Assembly: GCA_035048485.1 (NCBI GenBank)
Contig: CM068588.1
Span: forward strand, 30,130,769 to 30,194,768
DNA length: 64,000 bases
Reading direction: 5' to 3'
Source: Pteria penguin
Taxonomy: Eukaryota > Mollusca > Bivalvia > Pterioida > Pteriidae
Part shown: positions 1-13,900 of the stretch, piece by piece
Position numbering within the stretch: position 1 is the stretch's first letter
Layout: the number at the start of each line of letters is the position of its first letter
The notes under the pieces: generated by a model
Database searches by the model: none
Told to the model about the DNA's origin: nothing
Seen by the model: only the letters and a program-made list of their open reading frames with translations
Made by a program: the position numbers and the translations under genes

Positions 1-435
1 TGTTGTACAAGAATTTGCAATTAGGGTTTATTTATCTCCATAACTGGGGTTTTTTTCATCTGGAAAACAAATATATCAAATAAAAAAGCCCAGTAATATA
101 TTAATGAATTAATTTGCTTCACATGGAATCTTTAAAGCAAACATTTCAAACAAGGTTCAATAAGATCTATATTTAACTAAAGTTTTAAATAATGATACAG
201 GTTAATTAACCATTAATATGAAGAGATTATTTTAATTACATATAACATTACTCCTAGTCCTAACAATCTGTTTGTTTATCTACATTTTCAATTTAAAATG
301 TAAACTAATAATGCTATTAATACAGGTTGTATTACTTAGATATATATGTGAATATATTTGCTTTCTTAATTTCCCATTGCTTATCTTTATTATACAATGT
401 ATTTTGATATTTTAATAGAGATTGATGTTTTGTAG
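1..435. other. FANCD2 intron upstream of first visible exon
   Basis: AT-rich sequence ending in the acceptor TTTTGTAG before 436. No repeat, ORF or RNA gene was recognised. The 5' part of the gene must lie before base 1. Confidence 0.7.
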
Positions 436-560
436 GAAGTAACAGATAAAATGTTAGAAATGGTTGGGATTGTCTCCCTTGATGTACAGCGGGAAATTAT
501 CACTTGTTTACCTGAAGTAGTCGAAGATTCTGAACATGGCTACATAGCAACGGCCCTCAG
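436..560 (+). CDS. FANCD2: FANCD2 exon 1 of window
   Basis: Acceptor TTTTGTAG and donor CAG|gtatag. It encodes visible residues 1-41 plus two bases of the next codon, including [19 protein letters not shown], which matches the QREIITSLPE block of vertebrate FANCD2. An in-frame ATG at 451 is internal and not the gene start, because the frame is open to the acceptor and the protein should have far more residues before it. Confidence 0.92.
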
Positions 561-1894
561 GTATAGATACTTACATATGTCGCTTTTCTCATTTATAGAT
601 ATTTTCATTTTCTCATATATAGATACTCTTATTTTCTCATGTATAGATTTATGGTTGAACAAATTTCTTCATGTGTAGAGACCTGGCTGCACAAATATTC
701 ATATGTATAGACTCAAGGTTGTATGAATTTCCTCATGTATAGATACACGGTTGCACCAATTTCCACCTGTAAAGGTACATGGGTGTAAAATTTCTTCATC
801 TATAGTTACATGAGTGGTTCCCCCAACACATCCAGTGGAGTAAGCCTGTGAAATGCAACTTCCGTTGCAATCTGAAACATTGGTTCATTTTTACAGCAGC
901 ATGCCCTTTGGTCTTTCACATTTGAGAGAGGCAAACTGTCGCTTGTACACTATTGCTTAATTATCTCAACTGGCCAACTGTTTGACCAGGTAAACATCAT
1001 CAACAAAGCCATATCTTTTGTGTACAAGGTAAATATTACCAGTAAAGCTGTATCTTTTATTTGTGTATGAGGTAAATATTACCAGTAAAGCCGTATCTTT
1101 GTGTATCAGGTAAATATTACCAGTAAAGTTGTATCTATGTGTATCAGGTCAATATTACCAGTAAAGCTGTATCTTTTGTGTTAAATTGAAAGGTATTAGT
1201 ATTGAATATTAAATCTTCAAAATACAATTTCAAAATAAATTGGGATTTTGTCAGGAACACGAGGCAGTTGTATCCATGAAGATCTCCATTGTGTAAGTTT
1301 CTTAATTGTCTAGAAGGATGGAATACAAGCCAGAAAATATACTTGTTATTTGTGCAGTATATACCAAATAAGGGGTTCAAAACAAAGTCATTTCTCTTTG
1401 TGAACCCTGTTAAATACTTGTACAGTAGTCAGTATGATGATTTAGATTTTTATATTAAAACTATTTGACAGGGATATGCTGCTGCAGAATAAAGATTTGA
1501 CCGTACCTATACTGGATGCATTATCTAACCTGACACTGAAAGAAGACCTTTTATCTGAGGTATGCAAAAATAAATTAATTTACAAGCTTTAAAAAAAAGG
1601 TATTCAACATTTCTGTTTTAACTGATGTTTAAGAAAAAAGCAATGTTATATGGAAAGTTTCACCTGCATTTATCCTGTTTAATTTTTGTTATACATCATA
1701 CTGAGATTACTGCACTGATATGGTGATGGCACCTACCTGACGCAATGCACAGAAATTTAGACCTATGCAGAACCACCCAAAGCAACAAATGACCTGTTAC
1801 ATGACACAGGGTATGGGTTAAAAGACGGGCACTTTAAAATTGATTGGGTTATGCTGACTCATATATATCATGCAATTTTGTCATCAATAGATAT

Positions 1895-1967
<73 letters not shown>

Positions 1968-4900
1968 GGTCTAAAGTTCAGTTTGGGTCATTTCCCTGTT
2001 TATTTTCCCCATAAGATCCTTTGACCTGTGGTGATTGTCGTTTGTTTGTCATGGTGTATCATTCATAAACAGTTACCATTTTCAGTTTGATCTCAAGAAT
2101 CGTACCATAGAATTTTGATTAAATTTGTAGAAGTGAAATATTCATAGCATCTGCAAATGTTGCTGTTAAATAGTTTAGATTTGTCTAGAAAAGGTGAGTG
2201 AATTAGTGTAGATATATCAGATTCCACTCCAAGATAAAATTTTTCAACTGTAAAAATTTGATGTACAGTGGGGTGCAGTCCTAACATAACATTATGTTAA
2301 CGTCGCGTTAACGTGAAGTTTGCTTTCCTCGTGCGCTCGGGACTGCTGGGCACACGCGTTTGCGTTAACGTAGATTTCCATGTGAACTTAATTTCGAGAC
2401 CGCGTGAACGCGCTTGACTGCCCTAAACGCGCTTGACTGCCGCGTGAACGTGCTTGACAGCCACGTTCCCTTGCTTACAACTTAAAACTTGTATTAACAT
2501 GTTCACATAGAAGGATTTTAAGGAGAATCGATATATACATTGTATATTTAAATTTAAAAACTTATTAATGTGTAAGTAAAATATGTAGAATTAAATAAAA
2601 CCTTTCCGAGTTGAGGAATGAATTTCAGAAATATTTATCGCAATTTCCGAACATTGACTTTAATGAAATTTATTCTTATTTTAGGAAAATAATAATAATA
2701 ATAATAATGATAATAATAATAATAATAATAATAATGAAATAAAAATTATTAAAAAGATAATAATAACGATGATAATTATTACATTCATAAATTATAGAAA
2801 ATAGCTTAATTAAAAATAATAATAATAAATACATAAATAAGAAATACATGTAAATACAACAATAAACTAGTTATAAATGAATAAACAAATAAGAAATATA
2901 TACATAAATAAACTAATTAAAAATAAATAAATAAATGAAATTAGAAAGTAATCATGCTAGTATAAACTGACGAAGTTTTTTTTCATAAATTTCTTATTGC
3001 ATGTCTACGCGATAATTTCCTTTGTTATATTACATATGAAATGCAGGGTGTTATTTTAACATTTCATTTAATACACGTTTTTATGGCGACATTCGCGATA
3101 ATTTAATTAGATCCATTTTATTTTCTCCATCCGTACTGCATAGAGAATTACAAATATAGACATGTGAACGTGCGACTGGACCGAGCGCACGCAGGAATAA
3201 ATCGCGTTAACGCGAATTCCCTACCGCGTTAACGCGAGGAGCACACGCACGTCCGGTCAAGCAGTCCTAGCACGTGTGCTAGAGCAGTCCTCGCGACCGC
3301 TTTTCGCGTTAACGTGTATGTTATGTTAGGACTGCACCCATCTGTATTTCGAAACGTTTTTACTTTTAATGCCCCAGGATCATTAGGTCATGGGCAAATT
3401 GTGTTTTCCTGTGTGTTTGCCTGTGCACAATTTTAACATTGGACATAACTTTTCAACCATACCATAAACAGCCAGTACTTTCCTATTTTACATGTGTGTT
3501 CCATGTGGCAAGACCTTTCGTCTGGTACCTTAAATTATGACTTTGACCTTCATGTATGCCTTACATATCAAAAACTTAATCCTTAGCAATAACTCTTCAA
3601 CCATGGGATCTAGGGCTTTTACATTTCAAGTATGTTTCATCTGGTTAGACCTTTCCAGTGATACTAAAATTTACAGTCTTGTGGCCTTGACCATCAAATT
3701 TGACCTACATTTGTCTTCATCGAACAAAAATTTCAACATTGGCCTTCACTTTTGAACTAAATAAGACAAGAATTTTGAAATTTCACAAGTGTGCTCCTTA
3801 TGGCGATACCTTTCCATGGATACCATAATATACTCAACCTTCACATTTGATCTACATATTGAAAAATGCTTAACATAGCCGTAACATTTGAAACATAAAG
3901 AGGCAGGGATTTCATATTCACATGTGTATTTCATGTATGGAACTGCCCCATTGTTTTCATTTTTTAATACGCTATGACTTTAAGGTTGGTCCTACATTTA
4001 GGAAAATGCTTTCCATGGTCATACTTTTGGAACAATAGGACATAGGGCTTTCATATTTCACCAGTATTCCTTGTAGTGTGACCTTTTCATTGATACCAAA
4101 AAGAATTTTGTCGCCCCAGATGACAAAGTGTTTTGCAAACACATCCGCAAAACACTCCTATTTTGCTTATATTTTTAGCCTTATGTGATCTGCCGTTTCA
4201 GATAAAGTGACTATTACACGTTGAAAATATTTTTTACATTATAGTAAATAGAAATGTTATGTAGTGTATATGCATTCTTTTAAAGTCCTCAGCTATTTCA
4301 CAATATTTCATTCCTCTTTTCATCTTCTAGATTCGTGGATCAGTGTTACAGACACTGGCCTCCGTTGAGATGGAAGATCTGCCAGTGGTCATCAAGTTTA
4401 TTTTGCAGTCTCTAACCAGCATTGATGCCTTAGAGGTCAGAGTCATTGAGTGTTGAAGGGTCTGTTGATGTTAAATTCAATGGAGAAATTTTTTCTTCAG
4501 TTTTACTGTGTTGCCTGCAAAATATTATCAATATCAAAATTATGATTGAAGTGTAGTTTGTTTTAAATTAAATATCAACTGAAATAAAAAGGTGGTCGCT
4601 ATGAGTAAAGATTGCATTTGGGAAGGGTGGAGACTTAGTCACCCAACCACTGGTAATGGTAGCCTGTATGATCTAATGGGATATTCACAACTGTTCAGTC
4701 CATGGTCTGGGCAGATAGGAAGCTGTGCCAGTGTACCTGCTGAAAGGAGGTGGTTTTCTCCTGGTGTCCCCTAATAGTGGCCACCACTATATAAGTGAAA
4801 ATATTCTGGTGTTGCATCAAATAGTAACCTTTAGTAATTCTTCATAAAAAAGTTCTAGATCAAAATTCAGTAAATAAAAGTAGGGTCAATATGTTGCTTA

Positions 4901-7900
4901 CTGTTTGATACAAAAGTTCAATACAAAGACTACTTACAAACATGATGGCTCTGATTTCTTAATGAAATCGAGCATTTAAAGCCATATGCTGAGTGTGTGC
5001 AGGTCATTTAGAACGTAACCTCATTTTCACAACCATACGATTCTGTAGATTAATAACAGCTATTGATACAACATATTCTCATTTTGACAAAATGCCCTAC
5101 ACAATCTCTGTAATACCATCTCCTGATCTTATATATTTCTTCAGACACTTTGAATTTAACTTAAACATATATTAGCAAGTTATTAGATGTACAATGGAAA
5201 TGAAATGTTATCCATTTGTCTGCGACATTAGAATGTTAATGGGTCACATGTGAAATAATAAACAAATTTCCACTCGAGCATAGATAACTTTATCAGGGCT
5301 GATATTGAGATTACAGATTCATAATCTTACATTCATCAGAGGATGAAATATGCAAGACATTTTAAAAAGCTTTAATCATGTCATTCTCGTATAAAAAAAT
5401 TTTGAATTTCTTAGATATTAAAGTAATCAAACCCTGAAGGTTATTTATTGTCTGGTCACCATGATAACGACATCCCCCATGAAGCTATATTAACAATAGA
5501 CAACTTGCTGTACTTGATAATGGGTATCTTTTTGTCCAAATTAATACCTTTTAACGTTGTTTTTCATAGTGATGTCATAATACGTGACATAGATTTATTG
5601 TAACATCACAATGAAAAACAACGCCAAAAGGTATTAGCTCGGACTAAAAGACATACCATTATCAAGATAGGCAAGTTGTCTATTTCTTAATTATCGACAG
5701 TTATCACATGAATGACAGTTGGATTTTGTATTCTTAGATATGTACCTAGAACGTATGTAGAAACAATTCTATTCCAAACTGTGTCCCATCTGAGCACTCC
5801 CATTATGATTTGGATACTGTATCTGTACTGCATATCACTCAATAGTGACTGTGGTTAACCTTGACATTTAACTCAGTTTTGAACTAAGCTATCACGAATC
5901 TAGTTTGTATTTCATACCTTTGTCACCTATGACTTTGACCCAAGATTATATCTCTATGGACAAGGTCATTGTGAACTTTTGACCAAAAGATGTGTCTGGT
6001 AAGTCTTTATTCATTTCATAGCTGTAACGTGGATCTGCTTCATTCTTCACAAAATTGTTACCCATGACACAGGGATGTGTTGTGACTCAAACTCATATTG
6101 CAAGGTCAAGGTCACACTTAGTCTATGACCATATTTGTTGTTACAACACTTGGTGTATTTGTCTTGTAAGATCTATTCTAGTGTTCTGACTAAAGTACCA
6201 TTGAAATGCACATATAATTAACAGATAGTTACAGAGATTCGGGCTAATTTGGAGTTCAACACCAGTTTCCCTCCAACTAGGTCATCCACACCTCACAACA
6301 GACATGATCGCAGGTAAATATAAGAAGTGTATCCAGTGTTTAAGCAGTGAGTATGATTTTGTTTTTTCTGAAGGCTTCAGAAATGCCGTTCAGCTTGTGT
6401 ATGAAATGTACAAATGTAGTCTTCATCTGTTAATCATTACTGATTATTCAATAGGTACCGTATTCGAAATGAGGTGAAATATAAAAGAACATTTTAAATT
6501 TTTTCAGAGGGCTCCAAAAATCTGGTGATGTTCAGCGTGGAGCAGAAGCTTTGACATTGGATGCTATAAAATCTGGAATCAGATTCCAGAAAAGTGTTGC
6601 TGAATCATGGATAAAGGTATGTGTAAACAGGGTAAGCACAGCTCAGTCTGTAGTTTGCTTCATTATTTGACTGAGAGATTGGAATTTCTAGTACCAACAG
6701 TACATTTAACATCCCTTAAGGTAATGTATTTCCATAGTCAACTGTACATGGTGTGCACTTTTTTCAAACTTTCTGACATTAATTTCGACATACTAAGATA
6801 TGCATTGGAATGTTTTTATCATTCTCTGTCAAAACCAGAAAAATTATTTAACACATAGCCACGACTTGTCATGGATTTGAATGATTTTTGATATATAAGA
6901 TTTATATGAACTACTAAGAAAAATAGGAGTCATAGTTTCTCCAATTTGGTTGCCATTGCCATGGTAACCATGACTGAAATTTAAAGGATATATATGTACT
7001 TATTCACTGTTTTAAATCTTTATCAGTAAAAGTAATTTAGTAAAATTATGTTTGAGTCGGCTTCGGTGAAGCCACACTCATTGCAATCACTTTCTTTTCA
7101 GGGGTTATAACTTTCACTACCGATATAGAGCTTACTACCCCGCTGAAAAATAAAGTGCCGAAAAATTACTGATGTTGTCTTAAAAATTCTTGATCAGCAC
7201 AATGTACCTTTACCTCAGTTAATTTAAGCTAAACATAAACTAGTTTCAATAACTCGAAAAAGGAGTTGCAATAATGTTTTCAAATTTCGCGTAATAATAT
7301 GTAGTTGTGACTACTTTACGATGTGTTTACCACTGACACAGTCGGATGTACTCGATTGTGTAATTCTCCGGACAAAGCATTTGTCTTGATCTTGTATCGC
7401 TTGTTTTTATCGAGATATTTCAATTAAAGTTTTCCCCAACATGTTCTGGAACTTAAGTTCTTTTTCACATATATGACAAATTTAAAGATCGATCTTCCCG
7501 CATTTCCTCTGATAAAGAAAATGCAATATAAATATTTAGGTAAATGTTGTATGTTTCTAAACTTGATATCTTCTGGAAATAAAATTATATGGATGTAAAT
7601 CATTCACATGCAATTAACAATTGAATATGCATTTAGTTTACTTGGGAAAGATGCAAAATTGTTAAGTTTATTTGAAATTCTGATTTTTTTTACTCCTTTT
7701 TATAAACAATCCAAACAAAGAAAATTTTCTTGTTTTTTCTTTTCTAGGAACCCCATTTAGTATCAGAGAATAATGAATCACAAAACGTGATGGTTTTCCT
7801 TCTCATAAGCTTCAGCTTTTATAAGAAATATTTCTAACAAAATTATTTGAAAGAACAAATAAATAGACTTGTTTATAGAAGATGTAAAAATCCCCATTTT

Positions 7901-10900
7901 CAACAAAATTGGAGTCTAAAATAAGACATAACCTTGACCTTGAAGTCAGTGACCTTGAAAAATGTTTAAGGTTATCTGGCAAAGACAATTAAAATAGTAA
8001 TGCTTTTTTTGTTTTGTTTGACAAATACTTATCGAGGCGAGTGTGGTAATCTCTAATTACATTATGTTTCAATTTAGCAATAAGAGAAACAATTATGTAT
8101 GATATGGTTTCTTTGGATAAATACTATTGTAAACTGTGTCATATTTATAAAATTGTTGCTGTTTGCAGTGACTATGCCAAAATAGTTGTCAGCATAGTGC
8201 ATGACCTGACAACTCTTTTGGCATAGTCATTGAAAACAGCAACAATATTGTTTTTAATTATTCTGACTGTACTTCATGGTTAAAAAAAGACAGTTCTGTT
8301 AAGGTAGATTGATACTTGCATTCTATTATGAAATCTTTGATAATTCTTACGGCAAACAATGTAGTATATTTCGTCTTTTTTTTTAATTTAAGTTTTCTTT
8401 CATATATTGGGACAGACCTTCTGTCCCATACCTCTGATTCGAGTCGGACATTACTAAATATTTACATTATTTTATTCGTTTCAACAGACAATGCAATGTA
8501 ATATATATGCTTAAATAACCTATGATTCAGATTGGCATCTATAAAATGCACAGACCATTCTGATCACACCTTGATGATTGACACCCTTCACTGATGCTCT
8601 AAGCCCCGCCCCGGCACGTGAAAATTGCACATGAACATGTTTATTTTTTCACATATAAATTCCAACGCTATGCAAAGCTATACATTACTACGCGAAAATA
8701 ACATTATATTGACTGTCGATGAAAAACCTTACAGAAAGAATAATAATATGGAAAAATCAGTATGATACAATGGAGAAAGAAATCCATAAAAGTGTTTGGA
8801 TAGATTACATGGATGTTAGAAGTTTATTTGAGAATCCTGTCTTGGACACATCACTAGTCAGCGATAACAAATGTGGACTTTTGATTTTGCCTCTCTAGGA
8901 TTTTCTCAAACACTACATAAGTAATTACTGTAGATCTTCAGGCCAAGCAAAGTTCCTGGGTTACATTGTATCATGTAACTTTAGTAATGAATTTGTAAAA
9001 AGTTCACAAATAGGCTTTTAATATATCTTATCATTGCCTAGGCTATAGATGCAGTAAAGCTGCCTGGAGATCACAAGGAAATGGATATCTTCATCTGCCT
9101 CATCCTTCACTCCACCAATAGAAAGAAACCAGTGGAAAGTCTGTTCAGAAATAAGATCCGATCAGGAGCATTTACCGAAGTCCTACTTCAGGGTGTGTTT
9201 GGAGCACATGCAGAGGTTAGAAATTTTTTCATTTATTTTGGTCCAGTAAAATCTATCCATATATGAAAGACAGAAGCAGTAGATGAAAATGTATTATATT
9301 TAACTTTGGAATTCAAGTCTCTGAAGTGATACTATGTGGTGAGGTGCATGTTGCAGGTGCTACAAGGTCATTCTTGCTATGTTTACTCACCCATTATAAT
9401 GGTACTTTGGTAACATTGTATTTACAAGGTGCTAAGCGACTATTTTCCCAGTGTTTTGTCTCCCTCAGAAACATTGTATTTTACAGGTTTTAGATGATTA
9501 TTTTCAAATTTCTTCTCATTCACTTAACATGAATGTTACAGGTGCTACATGACCATGTTGCCAAAGTCCTATCACTATGGTGTGTTGTAGGTACTCTAAG
9601 ACTATTTTCCCAGTGTTAAGTCACTCACTAATATATTGTATGTTGTAGGTACTCTAAGACTATTTTCCCAGTGTTAAGTCATTCACTGATATATTGCATG
9701 TTGTAGGTGTTCTAAGACTATTTTGCCAGTGTTATGTCACTCACTGATACATTGTATGTTGCAGGTGCTACGAGACTATTTTCCCAGTGTTTTGTCACTC
9801 AGTGAAGTGTTACTGAGGTCTGTAGAGCCAGCTATCACATACTTTGCAAGTGCCATGTACAAGCATGCCTTTGTCTCCTTCGACAGTTTCTGTCAACAGG
9901 TGAGGACATCTAATGAAAAGACTATCCTTCTATCCTTGAGTTGTATTGAGTGCTTCTGGCTTCTGTTTATTGCCATGTGTAGATTAAAGAGGTTTATACC
10001 TAACCTCTCATGAGGAAATTCTGGCTGTTTCCCAGAGATCTCCTCCCCTTTATGTGTTGTCAGAAATTGCATACTAAAAGTTTTTCCTGTTATAAATTTC
10101 AGCCTACACAGAAAGTCAGTCATTTCAAGACATATCTATAACATAAGTACACCTTTAGTAAGTTTTTTTAAAAATGTGTAATTTCAAATTATAGTTCTTT
10201 TGGTGATCTAAGAGTGGAGATTTACATGTATAATCAACTTGTATATGTTTTAGACATGATCATATCTGGCCCAAACTTTAACCATCTTGTTATTCCAAAG
10301 TTGATAATCAATACTTGATGCCGTTTACATAACTACTCGGGCAATGAAATACTGGAGAATTTACTTCAGTGTTGTTATCTTCCTGTATTTTTTTATATGG
10401 GCTTTTTTTTTTTTTTTGGGGGGGGGGGGGGGGGGTGGGGTTTTTGGTTTTTATTTTTTTAGCTCACCTGAGCCAAAGGCTCAAGTGAGCTATTGGCATC
10501 ACTCTTCGTCCGTCGTCCGTCCATCGTCTGTTGTCCGTCGTCCATCCGTAAACTTTTCACATTTTCAACTTCTTCTTCAGAACCGCTTAAAGGATTTGCA
10601 TGAAACTTGGTGTGGATGAAGTACTAGGGGTCCTCTACCAAGTTTGTTCATTTCATATAAATCCCTCAATAGGTGGCGCCACCATTGCTAAAAATAGATC
10701 TCAGAGGGTACCCCTCTTTGAAAATCTTCTTCTCCAGAACCAGTGTATGGACTATAAAACTAATGGCATCTGAGTGATCTAGAAGAATGTATGTCTAAAG
10801 TTTGTTCATATCGTTGAAATCCAATAAATAATTTTTGACGTTTTTTTTACGTTTTTTTGGACTTTGTAATTTTAATGCAGAAAAGAAGTATTTTTGTCTT

Positions 10901-13900
10901 TTAGTAAACATTGATGCATTAATTTGGTTTAATTTGATCATTTTTATGATGAGAAATACTACTGCGAAGAAATTTTTTCAATATTTCATTTTTTGGATTT
11001 TTTATGAATTTTCTAAGACTTTCAAGAAAAAGGGGGGTGGGACAATTGGTGTAAACATTTCACAGTTTGAACTTTTTCTTCAGAACCACTTGCTGGAATT
11101 CAATGAAACTTGGCATGCATCAAGTACTCAAGGTCCCCGACAAATGTGGTCATCTTTGTCAGGATCCATCAATAGGTGGCGCCACCACAGGCAAAAGTAG
11201 GTCAAAGAGGGTACCCTACTTTGACAAACTTCTTCTTCAGACCGGGGGCATACAGAGACTAACCGAATGCATAGGAATGATCTAGAGGGATGTGTGAAGA
11301 AGTGTTGTTATTTTTGGTTCCATTCCGAAATCAAATTTTTGACGTTTTTTTCATTTTTATTTTGGACTTTGTTATTTTAATGCATTAAAGAGTTATTATT
11401 TTCTTTTAGTAAACATTGATGCATTCATTTGGTTTCATTTAATCATTTCTATGGTAAGGAATGCTGGTGTGAAGGAATTTTTTCAATATCTCGATTTTTG
11501 AATTTTTTATGAATTTTTTAAGACTTCCAAGAAAATGGGGGGGTGGGGGGGACAATTTTTCATATCTTCAACTTGATCTACAGAACAACTTGAAGGATTG
11601 TGATAAAACTGGGTAGGATGCAAGTACTCATAGTCCTTTTCAAAGGTTTTGTTTTTTGTGCGGATCATCCAAATTGGTTAACAGATAATGCCACCATGTC
11701 TAAAAGTAGGTCTCACAATGGTACATATACCACTAGGTAATTGAAATATGGAGAGTAGCGGTTCAAATCCAGCTGTGGTCAAAAAAATTTTTTTTTTTTT
11801 TTACACATCTAAATAAGTTTTTAGATGTTTCTCAACACTCAACATATGACATTAGGAATTTTACGTTTAAGACTTCCAAAAAAAAAAGGGGGCGGGGGGG
11901 GGGGGGGGGGTGGGCCATTTTTCACATTTTCAACTTTTTCTACAAAACTGTTTGAAGGATTTTAATAAATCTTGGTAGAAATAAGTCACTTATGATCCTC
12001 TTCAAATTCTGTTGTTTTCGTCCAGACCTCTTTACAGGTGGCGCCACCATAGTCAAGAGTAGGTCACAAAAGAGTTCCCTCGTTTAACAATATTCTTTTT
12101 CATACGGGCTGTATACAGAGACAAACAGAATGCATAGAAATGATCTAGAGGGATGAGTGAAGATGTATTGTCATTTTGGTTCCCTTCCAAAATCAAATTT
12201 TAGAATTTTTTTCGACATTTCTTTGGACTTGGTGATTCAATGCAGAAAAAAGTGTCTTATTTCCTAGTTAATTGATAATGATGATTTCTTATGGACTATT
12301 GTGATCATAATTATGGTAAGGATTGTTACTTTGAAAGAATTTTGTCAATATCGCAATTTTTGGATTTTCTATGAATTTTTTAAGACTTCCAAATGAGGGT
12401 GTATAGGAACAATTCAATCACATTTTTCACTTCTGCTGTTATACCACATGAAAGATTTTAATGAAACATGGAATACATGAAGTACTAAAAGTCCTCTATC
12501 AATTTGGTAAATTTCATCCAAATTGGTTAACAGATAATGCCACCATGTCTAAAAAGCAGTTCTCACAATAGTACATATACCACTTGGTAATTGAAATATG
12601 GAGAGTAGCGGTTCAAATCCAGCTGTGGTCAAATTTTTTTTTTCATTTCTTTACACATCTAAATAAGTTTTTAGATGTTTCTCAACACTCAACATATGAA
12701 ATTAGGCAATTTTAAGTTAGATCTGGACAATATTTGAAACAATTGTTGTTCATGACCCAGACTTGAAATCAGTCAACAAAAGGCCCCACCTAAAGAAAAT
12801 GACTAACTTGTTGCCCTGAATGACTTCTTGCAGAGACAAAGGAAATGCTTAATATCAAAATCACCTGAATGGATGTGCAAAAAAGTGTTGTTTTTTATTC
12901 TAGCCTGAAATAAAATTTGACATATTTTCAACATCTGTGTTGACTTGGTCACATTAATGCAAAAATAAATGAATTTTTCCTTCATGCATGACTGATAATA
13001 TAGGTACTCAGGTGAGCGATATAGGCCCACTTGGGCCTCTTGTTTTCATTTTCATGAGTGTTTTAAATAAAAACTGGTCAGCATATACAATCAATTTAAA
13101 ACCTACATAAATAACTAAGCCCATTTAGAAACAACACATTTTGTAACTATCTGGCATTGATGTAAATTAGTTCCGTATTATAAAGGAAGGCAAACAATTG
13201 AAAGTTATACATCACTAGCTTTTTTGTGTCTGACATCAAATAGAGTAAATATACATTGAGATTAGTTTATTATGATCATCAGTTCAATAGTAATACATCA
13301 TCTATAAAACATAATACAGGGTTCATGTATATAGATAAATATGATTACGTGTAACATCTGGCAGTGACATAACAGACCAGTCTTTTCATTTTATTTTTTT
13401 CAGGAGATTGTGGGAAATTTAGTAACCCATATTGGAAGCGGGTTTGATCAAGAGGTGGACTCATCATTAGATATTCTAACTGAACTTGTAGAAAAACATC
13501 TTACTAAAATGGCTCCGTTTGCTATATTTGTCAAGGTACGAGAGAATTATTCTTTAATTTAAATGTTATTTTAGGTAGTACATGTATTATATGCATGTAT
13601 TGTATATATATTGAATATTATTCTTTGATATTGTCCTCATGTTTCATTTGCCAATAGTCATCCAAGTTTATAATGTTAAAAACTTGGAACTAGTTTGATG
13701 TATGAATGTAAATACAATACATAATGAAGCAACAAGTATAGGAATGGCTTTGCATCTGATACAAAATGTGCTTATTTCTTTAAATGTCTACAACATGTAC
13801 TTTCTTTTAAAGGGAATCCTGGATTACATAGAGAACTTGACAGTCACTCAGATCAGGAAGCTGTACTCTATGCTGAGTTTGCTTGCATTCCGAAACCCAC

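Larger units (their letters stand above)
10461..13045 (+). repeat. large stem-loop-headed bivalve repeat with about 500-bp internal units
   Basis: Starts with the hairpin AGCTCACCTGAGCC AAA GGCTCAAGTGAGCT (10461-10491), then a CGTCCGTCGTCCGTCC run. It ends with CAGGTGAGCGATATA, the stem GGCCCACTTGGGCC and TCTTGTT near 13043. The start GCTCACCTG and the end CAGGTGAGC are complementary. Inside are five diverged units marked by AGGTGGCGCCACCA (10671, 11174, 12036) or ATAATGCCACCATG (about 11684 and 12533), each with AGAACC, TGAATGAAACTTGG-like text and a G-run. Open frames inside are fragments without protein similarity that I recognise. The family is common in bivalve genomes as far as I know; its transposition class is unclear to me. 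Confidence 0.75.

Noticed and set aside
10344..11285. Overlapping plus-strand open frames around 10.3-11.3 kb
   Set aside because: They fall in the stem-loop-headed repeat and its flanking homopolymer run; no protein family recognised.
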